A stretch of DNA of 64,000 bases. Source: Agrobacterium tumefaciens (lineage in GTDB: Bacteria; Pseudomonadota; Alphaproteobacteria; Rhizobiales; Rhizobiaceae). Every line of letters starts with the position of its first letter. The first letter of the stretch is position 1. The notes below the pieces were generated by a model. It saw nothing but the letters and a program-made list of their open reading frames with translations. It was not told the origin of the DNA and ran no database searches. Both the position numbers and the translations under genes were made by a program. Positions 7,761 to 17,434 of this stretch are shown here, piece by piece. The stretch lies in contig NZ_CP039889.1 in NCBI RefSeq assembly GCF_005221325.1, forward strand, positions 1,148,501-1,212,500. Reading direction: 5' to 3'.

Positions 7761-8780
7761 TCAGCGGGCGGATGCCGCCGCACCTTCAGCAGCCGCCGTT
7801 TCCGCGATCGCCGCTTTTTCGTGCGCCTTGCGGGCATAACGCTGGGCCAGCACCGCGCAGACCATCAGCTGAATCTGGTGGAAGAGCATGATCGGCAGGA
7901 CGATCGCGCCAATGCTCTGGCCGGCAAAGATCGCGCCCGCCATGGGCACACCGCTGGCAAGGCTCTTCTTCGAACCGCAGAAAGTGATGGTGATTTCATC
8001 CGCCTTTTCGAAACCAAGCAGACGGCTGCCAAACATCGTCACGCACAGAACCAGCGCCAGAAGCACGATGTTGATGAGGATGACCACGCCGATATCGCGG
8101 AGAGAAAACGTGTGCCAGATACCCTCGATAACCGCATCGGAGAACGCCAAATAGACAACCATCAGGATCGAACCACGATCGACTGGGGACAGCAGCTTCT
8201 TGCGCGCCCGAATCCACTCACCGATCCACGGCTGCAGCAACTGGCCAACGATGAAGGGCAAAAGCAGCTGCAGGAAAATCTGCAGGAACGCGTCCATCGA
8301 AAATCCGCCGCCATGGCCGCCCACAGTAAACAGCAGGCCAACCAGCAATGGGGTCAGGAACATGCCGAAAATATTGGAAGCCGAGGCCGAACAGATAGCC
8401 GCCGGCACATTCCCGCCCGCCATGGACGTAAAAGCGATGGAGGATTGCACGGTGGATGGCAGCACGCAGAGAAACAGCACGCCCATATAAAGCGGGGCCG
8501 GCAGGATGCTTTCGGGAATGAAGCCCAACGCCACGCCGAGAAGCGGGAAAAGGCCGAAGGTGACCAGAAGGATCGCCAGATGCAGCCGCCAGTGCAGGAT
8601 GCCTGCAATCACCACATCCCGCGAAAGCCGCGCGCCGTGCAGGAAGAACAGCAAAGCGATCGCGAGTTTTGTCGCAAGTCCGAAATACACCGCCGGCTCG
8701 CCGCTGATCGGCAGGATGGAAGCCAAAATCACGGTGGCCACCAGCATCATGGTGAAACGGTCGGGCAAAAAGCGGGTCAT
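7761..8780 (-). CDS. Bile acid:sodium symporter (SBF) family transporter, YfeH/Rch1-like
   Basis: A 339-residue integral membrane protein with about 9-10 hydrophobic segments spread along the sequence. It has the SBF-like signature regions FFLHGARLS (after TM2), LPSTVQSSIAFTSMAGGN in the first discontinuous helix and FCGSKKSLASGVPMA in the second. These belong to the SBF-like (PF13593) branch rather than true bile-acid carriers. ATG at 8780 is preferred over 8798 because GGAAAG lies at a suitable distance. Substrate unknown; relatives are implicated in sodium or calcium homeostasis and in organic-anion transport. It is divergent from a LysR gene, which probably controls it. Confidence 0.88.
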   Translation of the reverse strand: MTRFLPDRFTMMLVATVILASILPISGEPAVYFGLATKLAIALLFFLHGARLSRDVVIAGILHWRLHLAILLVTFGLFPLLGVALGFIPESILPAPLYMGVLFLCVLPSTVQSSIAFTSMAGGNVPAAICSASASNIFGMFLTPLLVGLLFTVGGHGGGFSMDAFLQIFLQLLLPFIVGQLLQPWIGEWIRARKKLLSPVDRGSILMVVYLAFSDAVIEGIWHTFSLRDIGVVILINIVLLALVLCVTMFGSRLLGFEKADEITITFCGSKKSLASGVPMAGAIFAGQSIGAIVLPIMLFHQIQLMVCAVLAQRYARKAHEKAAIAETAAAEGAAASAR

Positions 8781-8831
8781 GGGATGTCTTTCCGGCATCG
8801 GTTTTGCTTGAAACGCGCGTTACTATCGCTC

Positions 8832-8872
8832 ATCATGATTTCCGATGCAAAGATTAACAGTTATCATGATTT
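8832..8872. promoter_or_regulatory. Candidate LysR-regulator binding repeats between divergent genes
   Basis: The palindrome-containing decamer ATCATGATTT occurs twice, at 8832-8841 and 8863-8872. The copies are 31 bp apart, about three helical turns, in the 98-bp gap between the SBF transporter gene and the LysR gene. The second copy ends 6 bp before the LysR start codon, which suits autorepression. Confidence 0.45.
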
Positions 8873-8878
8873 GAGATA

Positions 8879-9739
8879 ATGCTGAACCTTCAACATCTCG
8901 CCAGCTTCGTCATGCTTCAGCAAACCGGCAGTTTCACATTTGCTGCCGAGCGGCTCGGCATCGGCCAATCCACCGTCAGCCAGCATATTCAACGGCTTGA
9001 GGCCGCGCTCGGCCGCCGGCTGATCGCGCGCAGCACGCATCAGGTGAAACTGACCGGCGAGGGTGAGGCGCTCCTCGGTTACGCCCGCAACATGCTTGAT
9101 ATTGACAGCAAGGTTTCATCGCTGTTCAGCGAAAACCGCCTGCGCGGACGGCTGCGGCTCGGCGTGTCGGAAGATTTCGTCGCCAGCCGGCTGACGGCCA
9201 TTCTGGAGGAGTTCATCCGCCTTTATCCGCTGGTGGATCTGGAGCTGACGGTTTCGCTGAGCGGTGTGCTTTACCAGATGCAGGATAATGGCGAGCTGGA
9301 TGTGGTGCTGGCCAAACGCCGTCTCGGCGACAAGCTCGGCCATTTCCTCTACCGCGAACCGCTCGTCTGGCTGGCGCGCGACCCGGAACGCATGCTGAAC
9401 CAGCCGGATGCCCTGCCGCTGATCGCCTTTCCGCCGCCGAGCATTACCAGAAAGGCGGCGCAGGAAGCATTGGACCGGGCCGGCCTCTCCTGGCGGATCG
9501 TCTGCACCTGCGGCAGCCTGAGTGGATTAACCGCTGCGGCAAGAGCGGGCATGGGCATTCTGGTGCAGCCCCGCAGCATGGCGCCGGCCGGCCTGAAGGA
9601 AATTACCGCCGACGTGCTGCCGGCACTCGAGGATGTGGAATTCGTGCTTCAGCCGAGCAAAGGTACGGATACGAAGCTGGTGCGTGCGCTTTCCGATCTC
9701 GTATCGAGCAAGAGCATTGCACCCGGCAGCTTCGTATAG
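8879..9739 (+). CDS. LysR-type transcriptional regulator
   Basis: The 286-residue protein has the standard LysR layout. A winged helix-turn-helix lies at residues about 3-62 (FVMLQQTGSFTFAAERLGIGQSTVSQHIQRLEAALG), followed by a linker helix and a periplasmic-binding-like effector domain from about residue 87 (LRGRLRLGVSEDFV). It is divergent from the SBF transporter gene with a shared 98-bp control region holding two copies of a palindromic decamer, so it probably regulates that transporter and itself. The inducer is not predictable. Confidence 0.92.
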   Translation: MLNLQHLASFVMLQQTGSFTFAAERLGIGQSTVSQHIQRLEAALGRRLIARSTHQVKLTGEGEALLGYARNMLDIDSKVSSLFSENRLRGRLRLGVSEDFVASRLTAILEEFIRLYPLVDLELTVSLSGVLYQMQDNGELDVVLAKRRLGDKLGHFLYREPLVWLARDPERMLNQPDALPLIAFPPPSITRKAAQEALDRAGLSWRIVCTCGSLSGLTAAARAGMGILVQPRSMAPAGLKEITADVLPALEDVEFVLQPSKGTDTKLVRALSDLVSSKSIAPGSFV

Positions 9740-9794
9740 ATTCCCTGGCGCATTTCCGAACGCAAAACCGCTTCACACTCTAGCTGGAAATGCC

Positions 9795-11294
9795 CTAGTT
9801 TTCCCGTTGCGAAAGGCAGCGGCCGACGCTGTCGTGCCAGCCGGCGATGGCGTTCTTCCGCTCGCTCTCTTCCATTTCCGGACTGAAGCGGCGGTCACGC
9901 CGCCAATGGTCGGCAAAGGCCTTGCGATCCGGCCAGATGCCGGCGCGGGAGGCCGCAAGCCAGGCCGCACCCAGAATGGTCGTTTCCAGAAAGACCGGGC
10001 GATCGACCGGTGCCGCGAGAATATCCGCAAGCCGCTGCATGGTCCAGTCGGAAGCGACCATGCCGCCATCGACCCGCAGCACCGTCTTGCCATTGTCACC
10101 CGCCCAGTCCTTGCGCATGGCATCCAGAAGATCGAAGGTTTGGTAAGCAACACTTTCGAGCGCCGCGCGAGCAAATTCCGCAGGTCCCGTACCACGCGTC
10201 AGGCCGAAAATCGCCCCGCGCGCCTCGGCATCCCAATAGGGCGCGCCAAGACCGGTAAAGGCTGGCACCAGATAAACGCGCTGCTTTGGATCAGCCTTTT
10301 CGGCAAGCGCGCTGACTTCTGACGCAACCGAGATGAAACCAAGCTCGTCACGCAGCCATTGCACGGCGGCACCGGCAATAAAGATCGAGCCTTCAAGCGC
10401 GTAGGTGGTCACGCCATCGAGGCGGTAAGCAATCGTCGTCAGCAACCGGTTGGTGGATGCCACCCGGTCGGTGCCGGTATTGAGAAGCGCAAAGCAGCCG
10501 GTTCCATAGGTGGATTTCATCATGCCAGGCTCGAAGCAGGCATTGCCGATCACGGCCGCCTGCTGATCGCCGGCCACACCGAGGATCGGGATTTCCGCGC
10601 CCAGAAGCGATTTGTCCGTCACACCGAAATCGGCGGCGCAGTCCAGCACCTCCGGCAGCATGGCGCGGGGAATGTCGAGGATAGACAGCAATTCGTCATC
10701 CCAGGCGTTGTCCTCGATATTGTAGATCAGCGTGCGCGAGGCATTGGTGGCGTCGGTCACATGGCGGCGGCCGCCGGTGAGGCGATAGATCAGAAAACTG
10801 TCGATGGTGCCGAAGCAGATTTCTCCCTTCACGGCTTTTTCGCGAAGGCCGCTGACGCTATCAAGAAGCCATTTCAGCTTGGTGCCGGAAAAATAGGGGT
10901 CGAGCAGCAGCCCGGTCTTTTTCGAAAAAAGCGGCTCCAGTCCGCGGCGTTTCAGATCTTCGCAGATGGGTGCGGCACGCCGATCCTGCCAGACCACGGC
11001 GCGATGCACAGTCTCGCCGGTGTTCCGGTCCCAGAGCACGGTCGTTTCGCGCTGGTTGGTGATGCCGATGGCCGCAATATCGAATGCGGCGATACCGGCA
11101 TCGGCAAGCGCCAGCCGGATCGTTTCAAGCACGCTTTTCCAGATATCCTCGGCATCGTGTTCGACCCAGCCAGAGGCCGGGAAATGCTGCGGAAATTCTC
11201 GCTGTCCGACACCGATGACCCGCATGTCGCGATCAAAGACCATCGACCGTGTCGATGTCGTTCCCTGATCGATCGCCAGAATATACCCGCCCAT
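9795..11294 (-). CDS. glpK: Glycerol kinase
   Basis: The 499-residue protein matches GlpK length. The N-terminal FGGY-kinase phosphate motif is IDQGTTSTR (residues 7-15), followed by [11 protein letters not shown], the substrate region [16 protein letters not shown], and the C-terminal nucleotide motif [27 protein letters not shown] and [21 protein letters not shown]. It phosphorylates glycerol to sn-glycerol 3-phosphate in the cytoplasm, trapping it after uptake by GlpSTPQUV. ATG at 11294 follows AAGGGAG; an upstream in-frame ATG at 11318 lacks a site. It is the last gene of the glp operon, separated from glpV by a stem-loop. Confidence 0.97.
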   Translation of the reverse strand: MGGYILAIDQGTTSTRSMVFDRDMRVIGVGQREFPQHFPASGWVEHDAEDIWKSVLETIRLALADAGIAAFDIAAIGITNQRETTVLWDRNTGETVHRAVVWQDRRAAPICEDLKRRGLEPLFSKKTGLLLDPYFSGTKLKWLLDSVSGLREKAVKGEICFGTIDSFLIYRLTGGRRHVTDATNASRTLIYNIEDNAWDDELLSILDIPRAMLPEVLDCAADFGVTDKSLLGAEIPILGVAGDQQAAVIGNACFEPGMMKSTYGTGCFALLNTGTDRVASTNRLLTTIAYRLDGVTTYALEGSIFIAGAAVQWLRDELGFISVASEVSALAEKADPKQRVYLVPAFTGLGAPYWDAEARGAIFGLTRGTGPAEFARAALESVAYQTFDLLDAMRKDWAGDNGKTVLRVDGGMVASDWTMQRLADILAAPVDRPVFLETTILGAAWLAASRAGIWPDRKAFADHWRRDRRFSPEMEESERKNAIAGWHDSVGRCLSQREN

Positions 11295-11322
11295 TATGCT
11301 ACTCCCTTTCAAACGCAATGAC

Positions 11323-11341
11323 GGGGCGGCAGAGCCGCCCC
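11323..11341 (-). other. Stem-loop between glpV and glpK
   Basis: GGGGCGGC and GCCGCCCC form a perfect 8-bp stem with a 3-nt loop, 25 bp after the glpV stop. There is no U tract downstream on the minus strand, so it probably protects the 3' end of the abundant binding-protein mRNA or attenuates glpK, rather than ending the transcript fully. Confidence 0.55.
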
Positions 11342-11366
11342 GGTTTGTTCAGATTTGATGCAGAAA

Positions 11367-13088
11367 TTACTTCTGCCAGCTTTTGACCAGTTCGTCGTAA
11401 TTGACGGTGACCGGCTTTTCCTTTTCGTTGGCGATCTTCAGCTGCGGTGCCAGATTGCCCTTCGAAACGGCGTCCTTGTTCCAGTAGTCGATATCGTGCT
11501 CTTCCGCCAGTTTCGGGCCGATATCGCCCTGCACACCGGCGCGCTCGATACGGGCCATGACCTTTTCCTGCTCGGCGCAGAGCGAGTCCATGGCCGCCTG
11601 AGCGGTTTTGGCACCCGACGACGCATCGCCGATTGCCTGCCACCAGAGCTGCGCCAGCTTCGGATAGTCAGGGACGTTGGTGCCGGTGGGCGACCACTGC
11701 ACCCGGGCCGGCGAACGGTAGAACTCGATCAGACCACCGAGCTTGGAAGCACGGTCCGTAAAGCTCTTGTGATGGATGGTGGTGTCACGAATGAAGGTGA
11801 GACCCACATGGCTCTTCTTCACATCCACGGTCTTCGAAGTCACGAACTGCGCGTAGAGCCATGCGGCCTTGGCGCGGTCATCGGGGGTGGATTTCATCAG
11901 TGTCCACGAACCCACATCCTGATAACCAAGCTTCATGCCGTCCTTCCAGTAGACGCCATGCGGCGAAGGTGCGACACGCCATTTCGGCGAACCGTCCTCG
12001 TTCACGACGGGTAAGCCGGGCTTGGCCATATCGGCGGTAAAGGCCGTATACCAGAAGATCTGCTGCGCGATATTGCCCTGCGCCGGCACCGGACCTGACT
12101 CGGAGAAGGTCATGCCCTGTGCTTCCGGCGGCGCATATTTCTTCAGCCATTCAAGATATTTCTCGATGGAATAGACCGAAGCCGGACCATTGGTATCGCC
12201 GCCGCGGGCCACGCAGGAACCGACCGGCTGCGACTTGTCATTGACCTTGATACCCCATTCGTCGACCGGCAGGCCGTTTGGCAGGCCTTTGTCACCATTA
12301 CCGGCCATGGAAAGCCAGGCATCGGTGAAGCGCCAGCCGAGCGACGGGTCCTTCTTGCCGTAGTCCATATGGCCGAAGACCTTCTTGCCGCCGACATCGC
12401 GGCCGGTGAAAAATTCGGCAATATCCTCATAGGCCGACCAGTTGACGGGAACACCGAGGTCGTAGCCATATTTGGCCTTGAAATCAGCCTTGTTCTTGTC
12501 GTCGTTGAACCAGTCGTAGCGGAACCAATAGAGGTTCGCGAATTGCTGATCGGGAAGCTGGTAGAGCTTCTTGTCCGGCGCCGTTGTAAACGCGCTGCCA
12601 ATGAAGTCCTTGAGGTCGAGACCGGGATTGGTGACGTCCTTGCCTTCATTGGCCATGAAGTCCGTCAGGTTGCGCACCTGCTGGTAGCGCCAATGTGTGC
12701 CGATGAGATCGCTGTCGTTGACCCAGCCGTCATATAGGTTCTGGCCGGTCTGCATCTGGGTCTGGATCTTTTCGACGACGTCACCTTCCTGGATGATGTC
12801 GTGCGTGACCTTGATGCCGGTAATGGCGGTAAAGGCCGGGGCCAGAACCTTGGATTCATATTCATGCGTGGTCAGGGATTCGGAAACCACCTTGATTTCC
12901 ATGCCCGAAAAGGGTTTTGCCGCATCGACAAACCATTGCAGTTCCTTTTCCTGCTCCGCACGGGAAAGGGACGACATGTCGCCGATTTCCTTGTCCAGAA
13001 ACTGCTTTGCTTCCTCCATTCCGGCGAAAGCGGAACCCGTCATTGCCAGCAGCATGGCTGCCGTCGTCGTCATCAGATGCCGTCGCAT
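11367..13088 (-). CDS. glpV: Glycerol ABC transporter substrate-binding protein
   Basis: From the ATG at 13088 (ribosome binding site GGGAGGACT) the protein has 573 residues, longer than a usual maltose-type binding protein. It has a Sec signal peptide (MRRHLMTTTAAMLLAMTGSAFA), then EEAKQFLDKEIGDMSSL and a family-1 extracellular solute-binding fold (VVSESLTTHEYESKVLAPAFTAITGIKV). It matches GlpV of the Rhizobium leguminosarum glpSTPQUV glycerol importer in context and in its large size. It should bind glycerol in the periplasm. The reading frame runs open upstream to 13478 but overlaps glpU and has no signal peptide there, so the shorter start is used. Confidence 0.93.
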   Translation of the reverse strand: MRRHLMTTTAAMLLAMTGSAFAGMEEAKQFLDKEIGDMSSLSRAEQEKELQWFVDAAKPFSGMEIKVVSESLTTHEYESKVLAPAFTAITGIKVTHDIIQEGDVVEKIQTQMQTGQNLYDGWVNDSDLIGTHWRYQQVRNLTDFMANEGKDVTNPGLDLKDFIGSAFTTAPDKKLYQLPDQQFANLYWFRYDWFNDDKNKADFKAKYGYDLGVPVNWSAYEDIAEFFTGRDVGGKKVFGHMDYGKKDPSLGWRFTDAWLSMAGNGDKGLPNGLPVDEWGIKVNDKSQPVGSCVARGGDTNGPASVYSIEKYLEWLKKYAPPEAQGMTFSESGPVPAQGNIAQQIFWYTAFTADMAKPGLPVVNEDGSPKWRVAPSPHGVYWKDGMKLGYQDVGSWTLMKSTPDDRAKAAWLYAQFVTSKTVDVKKSHVGLTFIRDTTIHHKSFTDRASKLGGLIEFYRSPARVQWSPTGTNVPDYPKLAQLWWQAIGDASSGAKTAQAAMDSLCAEQEKVMARIERAGVQGDIGPKLAEEHDIDYWNKDAVSKGNLAPQLKIANEKEKPVTVNYDELVKSWQK

Positions 13089-13127
13089 ATCAGTCCTCCC
13101 AGGGGTTGCGATTGCATGAAGTCTGCG

Positions 13128-13151
13128 GGTGCGGTTTTCCTCCGCCGCACC
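13128..13151 (-). other. Stem-loop between glpU and glpV
   Basis: GGTGCGG (13128-13134) and CCGCACC (13145-13151) form a perfect 7-bp stem with a 10-nt loop in the 74-bp gap ahead of glpV. No U tract follows on the minus strand. It may shield the 5' end of a processed glpV mRNA. Confidence 0.4.
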
Positions 13152-13162
13152 TTTTTCCTGCT

Positions 13163-13456
13163 CTAGACAAAACGGAAAACGCCGATGGCGTAGACCAAGG
13201 ATAGAGCGAGAGCCCACCACAGGTTCGGGCCGACCAGCCCGAGCCATGCGAGATGAATGAAGGCGCTGCCGAGCAGCGAGATGAACAGCCTGTCGCCGCG
13301 CGTTGTCTCGAAGCGCAACAGGCCGAAGCGGGGATTGCCGCCGGGCGAGAGACGTTCCCAGAACCACATGCCGACCAGCAGCACGGCAATAGTGCCGAAA
13401 AAGGCTGCCGTCTGCCAAGTCCACGCCATCCAGGTAAAATCGGGCATCTTCGTCAT
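13163..13456 (-). CDS. glpU: Small membrane protein of the glycerol ABC transporter (DUF2160)
   Basis: The 97-residue protein starts at ATG 13456 after GGGAGGG and is predicted to have three hydrophobic segments (about residues 12-32, 53-72 and 74-94) around a charged loop (RFGLLRFETTRGDRLF). It sits between the permease gene glpQ, 2 bp away, and glpV. This is the place of the small DUF2160 protein found only with this transporter type. Its role is unknown; it may be an accessory membrane subunit. Easily missed because it is short and the frame is open upstream to 13663. Confidence 0.88.
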   Translation of the reverse strand: MTKMPDFTWMAWTWQTAAFFGTIAVLLVGMWFWERLSPGGNPRFGLLRFETTRGDRLFISLLGSAFIHLAWLGLVGPNLWWALALSLVYAIGVFRFV

Positions 13457-13458
13457 GG

Positions 13459-14370
<912 letters not shown>

Positions 14371-14373
14371 GTC

Positions 14374-15240
14374 TCAGGTCTCCGCGTCGTGGCTGGTCAT
14401 CACGGTGTAGAACACCCATGACAGCAGCAGGATGATGAGGAAGTAGATCAGCGACATGGCCGCCGCCGGACCGAGGTCGAACTGGCCGAGCGCCATCTTC
14501 ACGAGGTCGATGGACAGGAAAGTGGTGGAGTTACCCGGGCCGCCGCCGGTGACGACGAAGGGCTCGGTGTAGATCATGAAACTGTCCATGAAGCGCAGCA
14601 GGAAGGCGATGAGCAACACCCGCTTCATCTTCGGCAGCTGAATGAACCGGAACACTGCAAAACGCGACGCGCCGTCGATCCGTGCCGCCTGATAATAGGC
14701 ATCCGGAATGGAAACGAGGCTGGCGTAGCACAGGAGCACCACAAGGCTCGTCCAGTGCCACACATCCATGATGACGACCGTAATCCACGCATCGACGGGA
14801 TCATTGACATAGTTATAGTCAAGCCCGAGCTGATTGGCATAATAACCGAGCAGCCCGATATCGCTGCGGCCGAAGACCTGCCAGATCGTGCCGACCACAT
14901 TCCACGGCACCAGGAGCGGCAACGCCATCGTGACGAGGCAGACCGGCACACCGATGCCGGATTTCGGCATCTTCAACGCGATGAATATGCCGAGCGGAAT
15001 TTCAATCGCCAATATGATGCCGGAAAACACCAGGTTGCGTCCGAGCGCGTTCCAGAAACGGTCGGAGCTGAGGATTTCCTGAAACCATTGGGTTCCCGCC
15101 CAGAAGAACTGATTGTTGCCGAAGGTGTCCTGCACCGAATAATTCACGACGGTCATCAGCGGAATGACGGCGGAAAAGGCGACCAGCACCAACACCGGCA
15201 GCACCATGAACCACGCCTTATTGTTCCAGCTCTTTTCCAT
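14374..15240 (-). CDS. glpP: Glycerol ABC transporter permease (MalF type)
   Basis: A 288-residue inner-membrane protein with six helices, the first at AWFMVLPVLVLVAFSAVIPL. The EAA loop is ISIPDAYYQAARIDGASRFAVFRF in form, the conserved Gly-containing contact helix for the ATPase. It lies 2 bp after glpT and 3 bp before glpQ. It pairs with GlpQ as a heterodimeric pore. Confidence 0.93.
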   Translation of the reverse strand: MEKSWNNKAWFMVLPVLVLVAFSAVIPLMTVVNYSVQDTFGNNQFFWAGTQWFQEILSSDRFWNALGRNLVFSGIILAIEIPLGIFIALKMPKSGIGVPVCLVTMALPLLVPWNVVGTIWQVFGRSDIGLLGYYANQLGLDYNYVNDPVDAWITVVIMDVWHWTSLVVLLCYASLVSIPDAYYQAARIDGASRFAVFRFIQLPKMKRVLLIAFLLRFMDSFMIYTEPFVVTGGGPGNSTTFLSIDLVKMALGQFDLGPAAAMSLIYFLIILLLSWVFYTVMTSHDAET

Positions 15241-15242
15241 GG

Positions 15243-16313
15243 TCAGGCTCCCATCTTCACACGCCAGGAATCAGCGAAAACGCCGATCGCGGCCGGGTCG
15301 AAACGCACACCCGCTTCCGCCGGAATTTCCTCGTCTTCGGCGACAACGATTGCCAGCTTCTGGCCGGCAAACCGGGCCCGGACGATCTTCTGCCGGCCGA
15401 TATCCTCGACCTTGTCGATGCTGATCGGCATGCCGCCGCGCTCCAGCCGGACGAATTCCGGGCGGATGCCGATCTCGACGCGCTGCGCCGCGTCAACTTT
15501 GGGCGCGCCTGCCAGCGGTACACCAAGACCGCCGACCACAGCCGTCGCCCCTTCGATGCTGGCGGGCAGCACATTCATGCCCGGCGAGCCGATGAAATAA
15601 CCGACGAATGTATGTCCCGGCCGCTCGAAAAGCTCGGCGGGCGTGCCGATCTGGACGATCTGCCCGTCATACATGACCACCACCTTGTCGGCGAAGGTCA
15701 ACGCTTCGGTCTGGTCATGGGTGACATAGACCATGGTGAAACCGGACTGGCGATGCAGGCGCTTCAGCTGCGAGCGCAGTACCCATTTCATATGCGGATC
15801 GATGACCGTCAGCGGCTCATCGAAAAGAATGGCGTTGACGTCGGAGCGCACAAGGCCACGCGCCAGCGAAATCTTCTGCTTCTGATCCGCCGTCAGACCG
15901 CGGGCATGGCGTTTGGCCATGCCGGACAGATCGGTCATTTCGAGGATGTCCCGCACGCGGCGGTCAACCTCGGCTTCCGGCACATGCCGGTTGCGCAGCG
16001 GAAAGGCCAGATTGTCATAGACCGTCATCGTGTCATAGACGACCGGGAACTGGAACACCTGAGCGATGTTGCGATCTTCAGTCGCAAAATCGGTGACGTC
16101 AGTTCCATCAAAGGCGATGCGGCCTTCGGAGGGGCGCAGCAGGCCGGAAATGATGTTGAGCAGCGTGGTCTTGCCGCAGCCGGAGGGTCCGAGAAGCGCA
16201 TAGGCCCCGCCATCCTCCCATTCGTGATGCACTTCTTTCAGCGCATAATCGCCGGCAGCCTGCGCCTTGGCATTATAGGCGTGGCGGATGTGATCGAGCG
16301 TGATGCGTGCCAT
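15243..16313 (-). CDS. glpT: Glycerol ABC transporter ATP-binding protein GlpT (degenerate signature)
   Basis: From ATG 16313 (ribosome binding site GAGGGGAGAT) the protein has 356 residues. It has Walker A GPSGCGKT (residues 42-49), Q-loop FQFP (Q88), Walker B AILFDE (161-166), H-loop VTHD (His199) and a C-terminal TOBE-type regulatory domain. The ABC signature is LTADQ (140-144) instead of LSGGQ, and the D-loop is LTVIDP. Its partner GlpS has an intact signature but no H-loop His, so the pair is a heterodimer with one consensus and one degenerate ATP site. Not related to the E. coli antiporter GlpT. Confidence 0.93.
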   Translation of the reverse strand: MARITLDHIRHAYNAKAQAAGDYALKEVHHEWEDGGAYALLGPSGCGKTTLLNIISGLLRPSEGRIAFDGTDVTDFATEDRNIAQVFQFPVVYDTMTVYDNLAFPLRNRHVPEAEVDRRVRDILEMTDLSGMAKRHARGLTADQKQKISLARGLVRSDVNAILFDEPLTVIDPHMKWVLRSQLKRLHRQSGFTMVYVTHDQTEALTFADKVVVMYDGQIVQIGTPAELFERPGHTFVGYFIGSPGMNVLPASIEGATAVVGGLGVPLAGAPKVDAAQRVEIGIRPEFVRLERGGMPISIDKVEDIGRQKIVRARFAGQKLAIVVAEDEEIPAEAGVRFDPAAIGVFADSWRVKMGA

Positions 16314-16326
16314 GACCGATCTCCCC

Positions 16327-17397
16327 TCAGGCCGCTTCGCCGATGGCGCGACCATTCGCGTCAAAGGCCATCAGGTGTTTTGTATCGAGAAACAGCTCGA
16401 TATCCCTGTCCGGTTCGATGTCGTGGATACCATGCGCCAGCATCACCCAGCGCCGGCCGAAAAATTCCACATGCACGAAACTTTCCGATCCCGCGATTTC
16501 CGAAATCAGCGTCCGCGCCCGGATGGATTGCCGCGCCTCACCCTTCGCATACGGGAAAAGATGATGCGGCTGGAAAGCAATGGTCAAAGGTCCATCCGGC
16601 ACGGCGGCAAGATGCGCCGGCACCGAAACTACCGCCTGGTCGGCGCGCGTGAAGGCATTGCCCGCTTTGATGACCTCGATGGTGTTGAGCGGCGGATCGG
16701 CAAAGATTTCCGCGGTCACGATATCCACCGGCTGCCGGTAGACCTCGATCGTACGGTTGAACTGCGTCACCCTTCCTTCGTTGAGCGTCGCAGTGTTCCC
16801 GCCCAGAAGCAGCGCCTCTGAAGGCTCCGTCGTGGCATAAACGAAGATCGCGCCTGACTCGGCGAAGATACGCGGCAGTTCTTCGCGCAATTCCTCGCGC
16901 AGCTTATAATCGAGATTGGCGAGCGGCTCATCGAGCAGCACCAGATTGGCGTTCTTGACGATGGCGCGGGCAAGTGCCGTGCGCTGCTGCTGGCCGCCGG
17001 AAAGATTGAGCGGCGTGCGGTCGAGATAGGGCGTCAGCCTCAGAAGCTCGGCCGCCTTCCTCACCTCCCGGTCGATGGTCGACTGGTCCTTGCCGGCAAC
17101 CCGCATCGGCGAAGCGATGTTCTCGTAAACGGAGAGCGCCGGATAATTGATAAATTGCTGGTAGACCATGGCGACGTTGCGCTTCTGCACCGGCCAGCCC
17201 GTCACATCCTCGCCGTTAAAGAGGATCGAGCCGCCGCTCGGCTTGTCCAGCCCGGCCATCAGCCGCATCAGCGTCGTCTTGCCCGAAAGCGTCGGTCCAA
17301 GCAGGACGTTCAGGCTTCCGCGCTGCAACGTCAGATCGGTCGGGTGAATATGATATTCACCACCCACCATCTTCGAGACGTTTCGCAATTCAAGCAT
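16327..17397 (-). CDS. glpS: Glycerol ABC transporter ATP-binding protein GlpS (H-loop His replaced)
   Basis: The 356-residue protein has Walker A GPTLSGKT (34-41), Q-loop Gln80/81, intact signature LSGGQ (132-136), Walker B LVLLDE (152-157) and D-loop LANLD. At the switch position where MalK-type proteins have VTHD it reads ATTE, so the catalytic H-loop His is Thr190. A TOBE-type C-terminal domain follows. It is encoded 13 bp before glpT and 37 bp after glpD. With GlpT it makes an asymmetric ATPase, detailed under findings. Confidence 0.93.
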   Translation of the reverse strand: MLELRNVSKMVGGEYHIHPTDLTLQRGSLNVLLGPTLSGKTTLMRLMAGLDKPSGGSILFNGEDVTGWPVQKRNVAMVYQQFINYPALSVYENIASPMRVAGKDQSTIDREVRKAAELLRLTPYLDRTPLNLSGGQQQRTALARAIVKNANLVLLDEPLANLDYKLREELREELPRIFAESGAIFVYATTEPSEALLLGGNTATLNEGRVTQFNRTIEVYRQPVDIVTAEIFADPPLNTIEVIKAGNAFTRADQAVVSVPAHLAAVPDGPLTIAFQPHHLFPYAKGEARQSIRARTLISEIAGSESFVHVEFFGRRWVMLAHGIHDIEPDRDIELFLDTKHLMAFDANGRAIGEAA

Positions 17398-17434
17398 GGT
17401 GATCCAAAGCCTCCTCCGCTTTTCGATCGGATCG

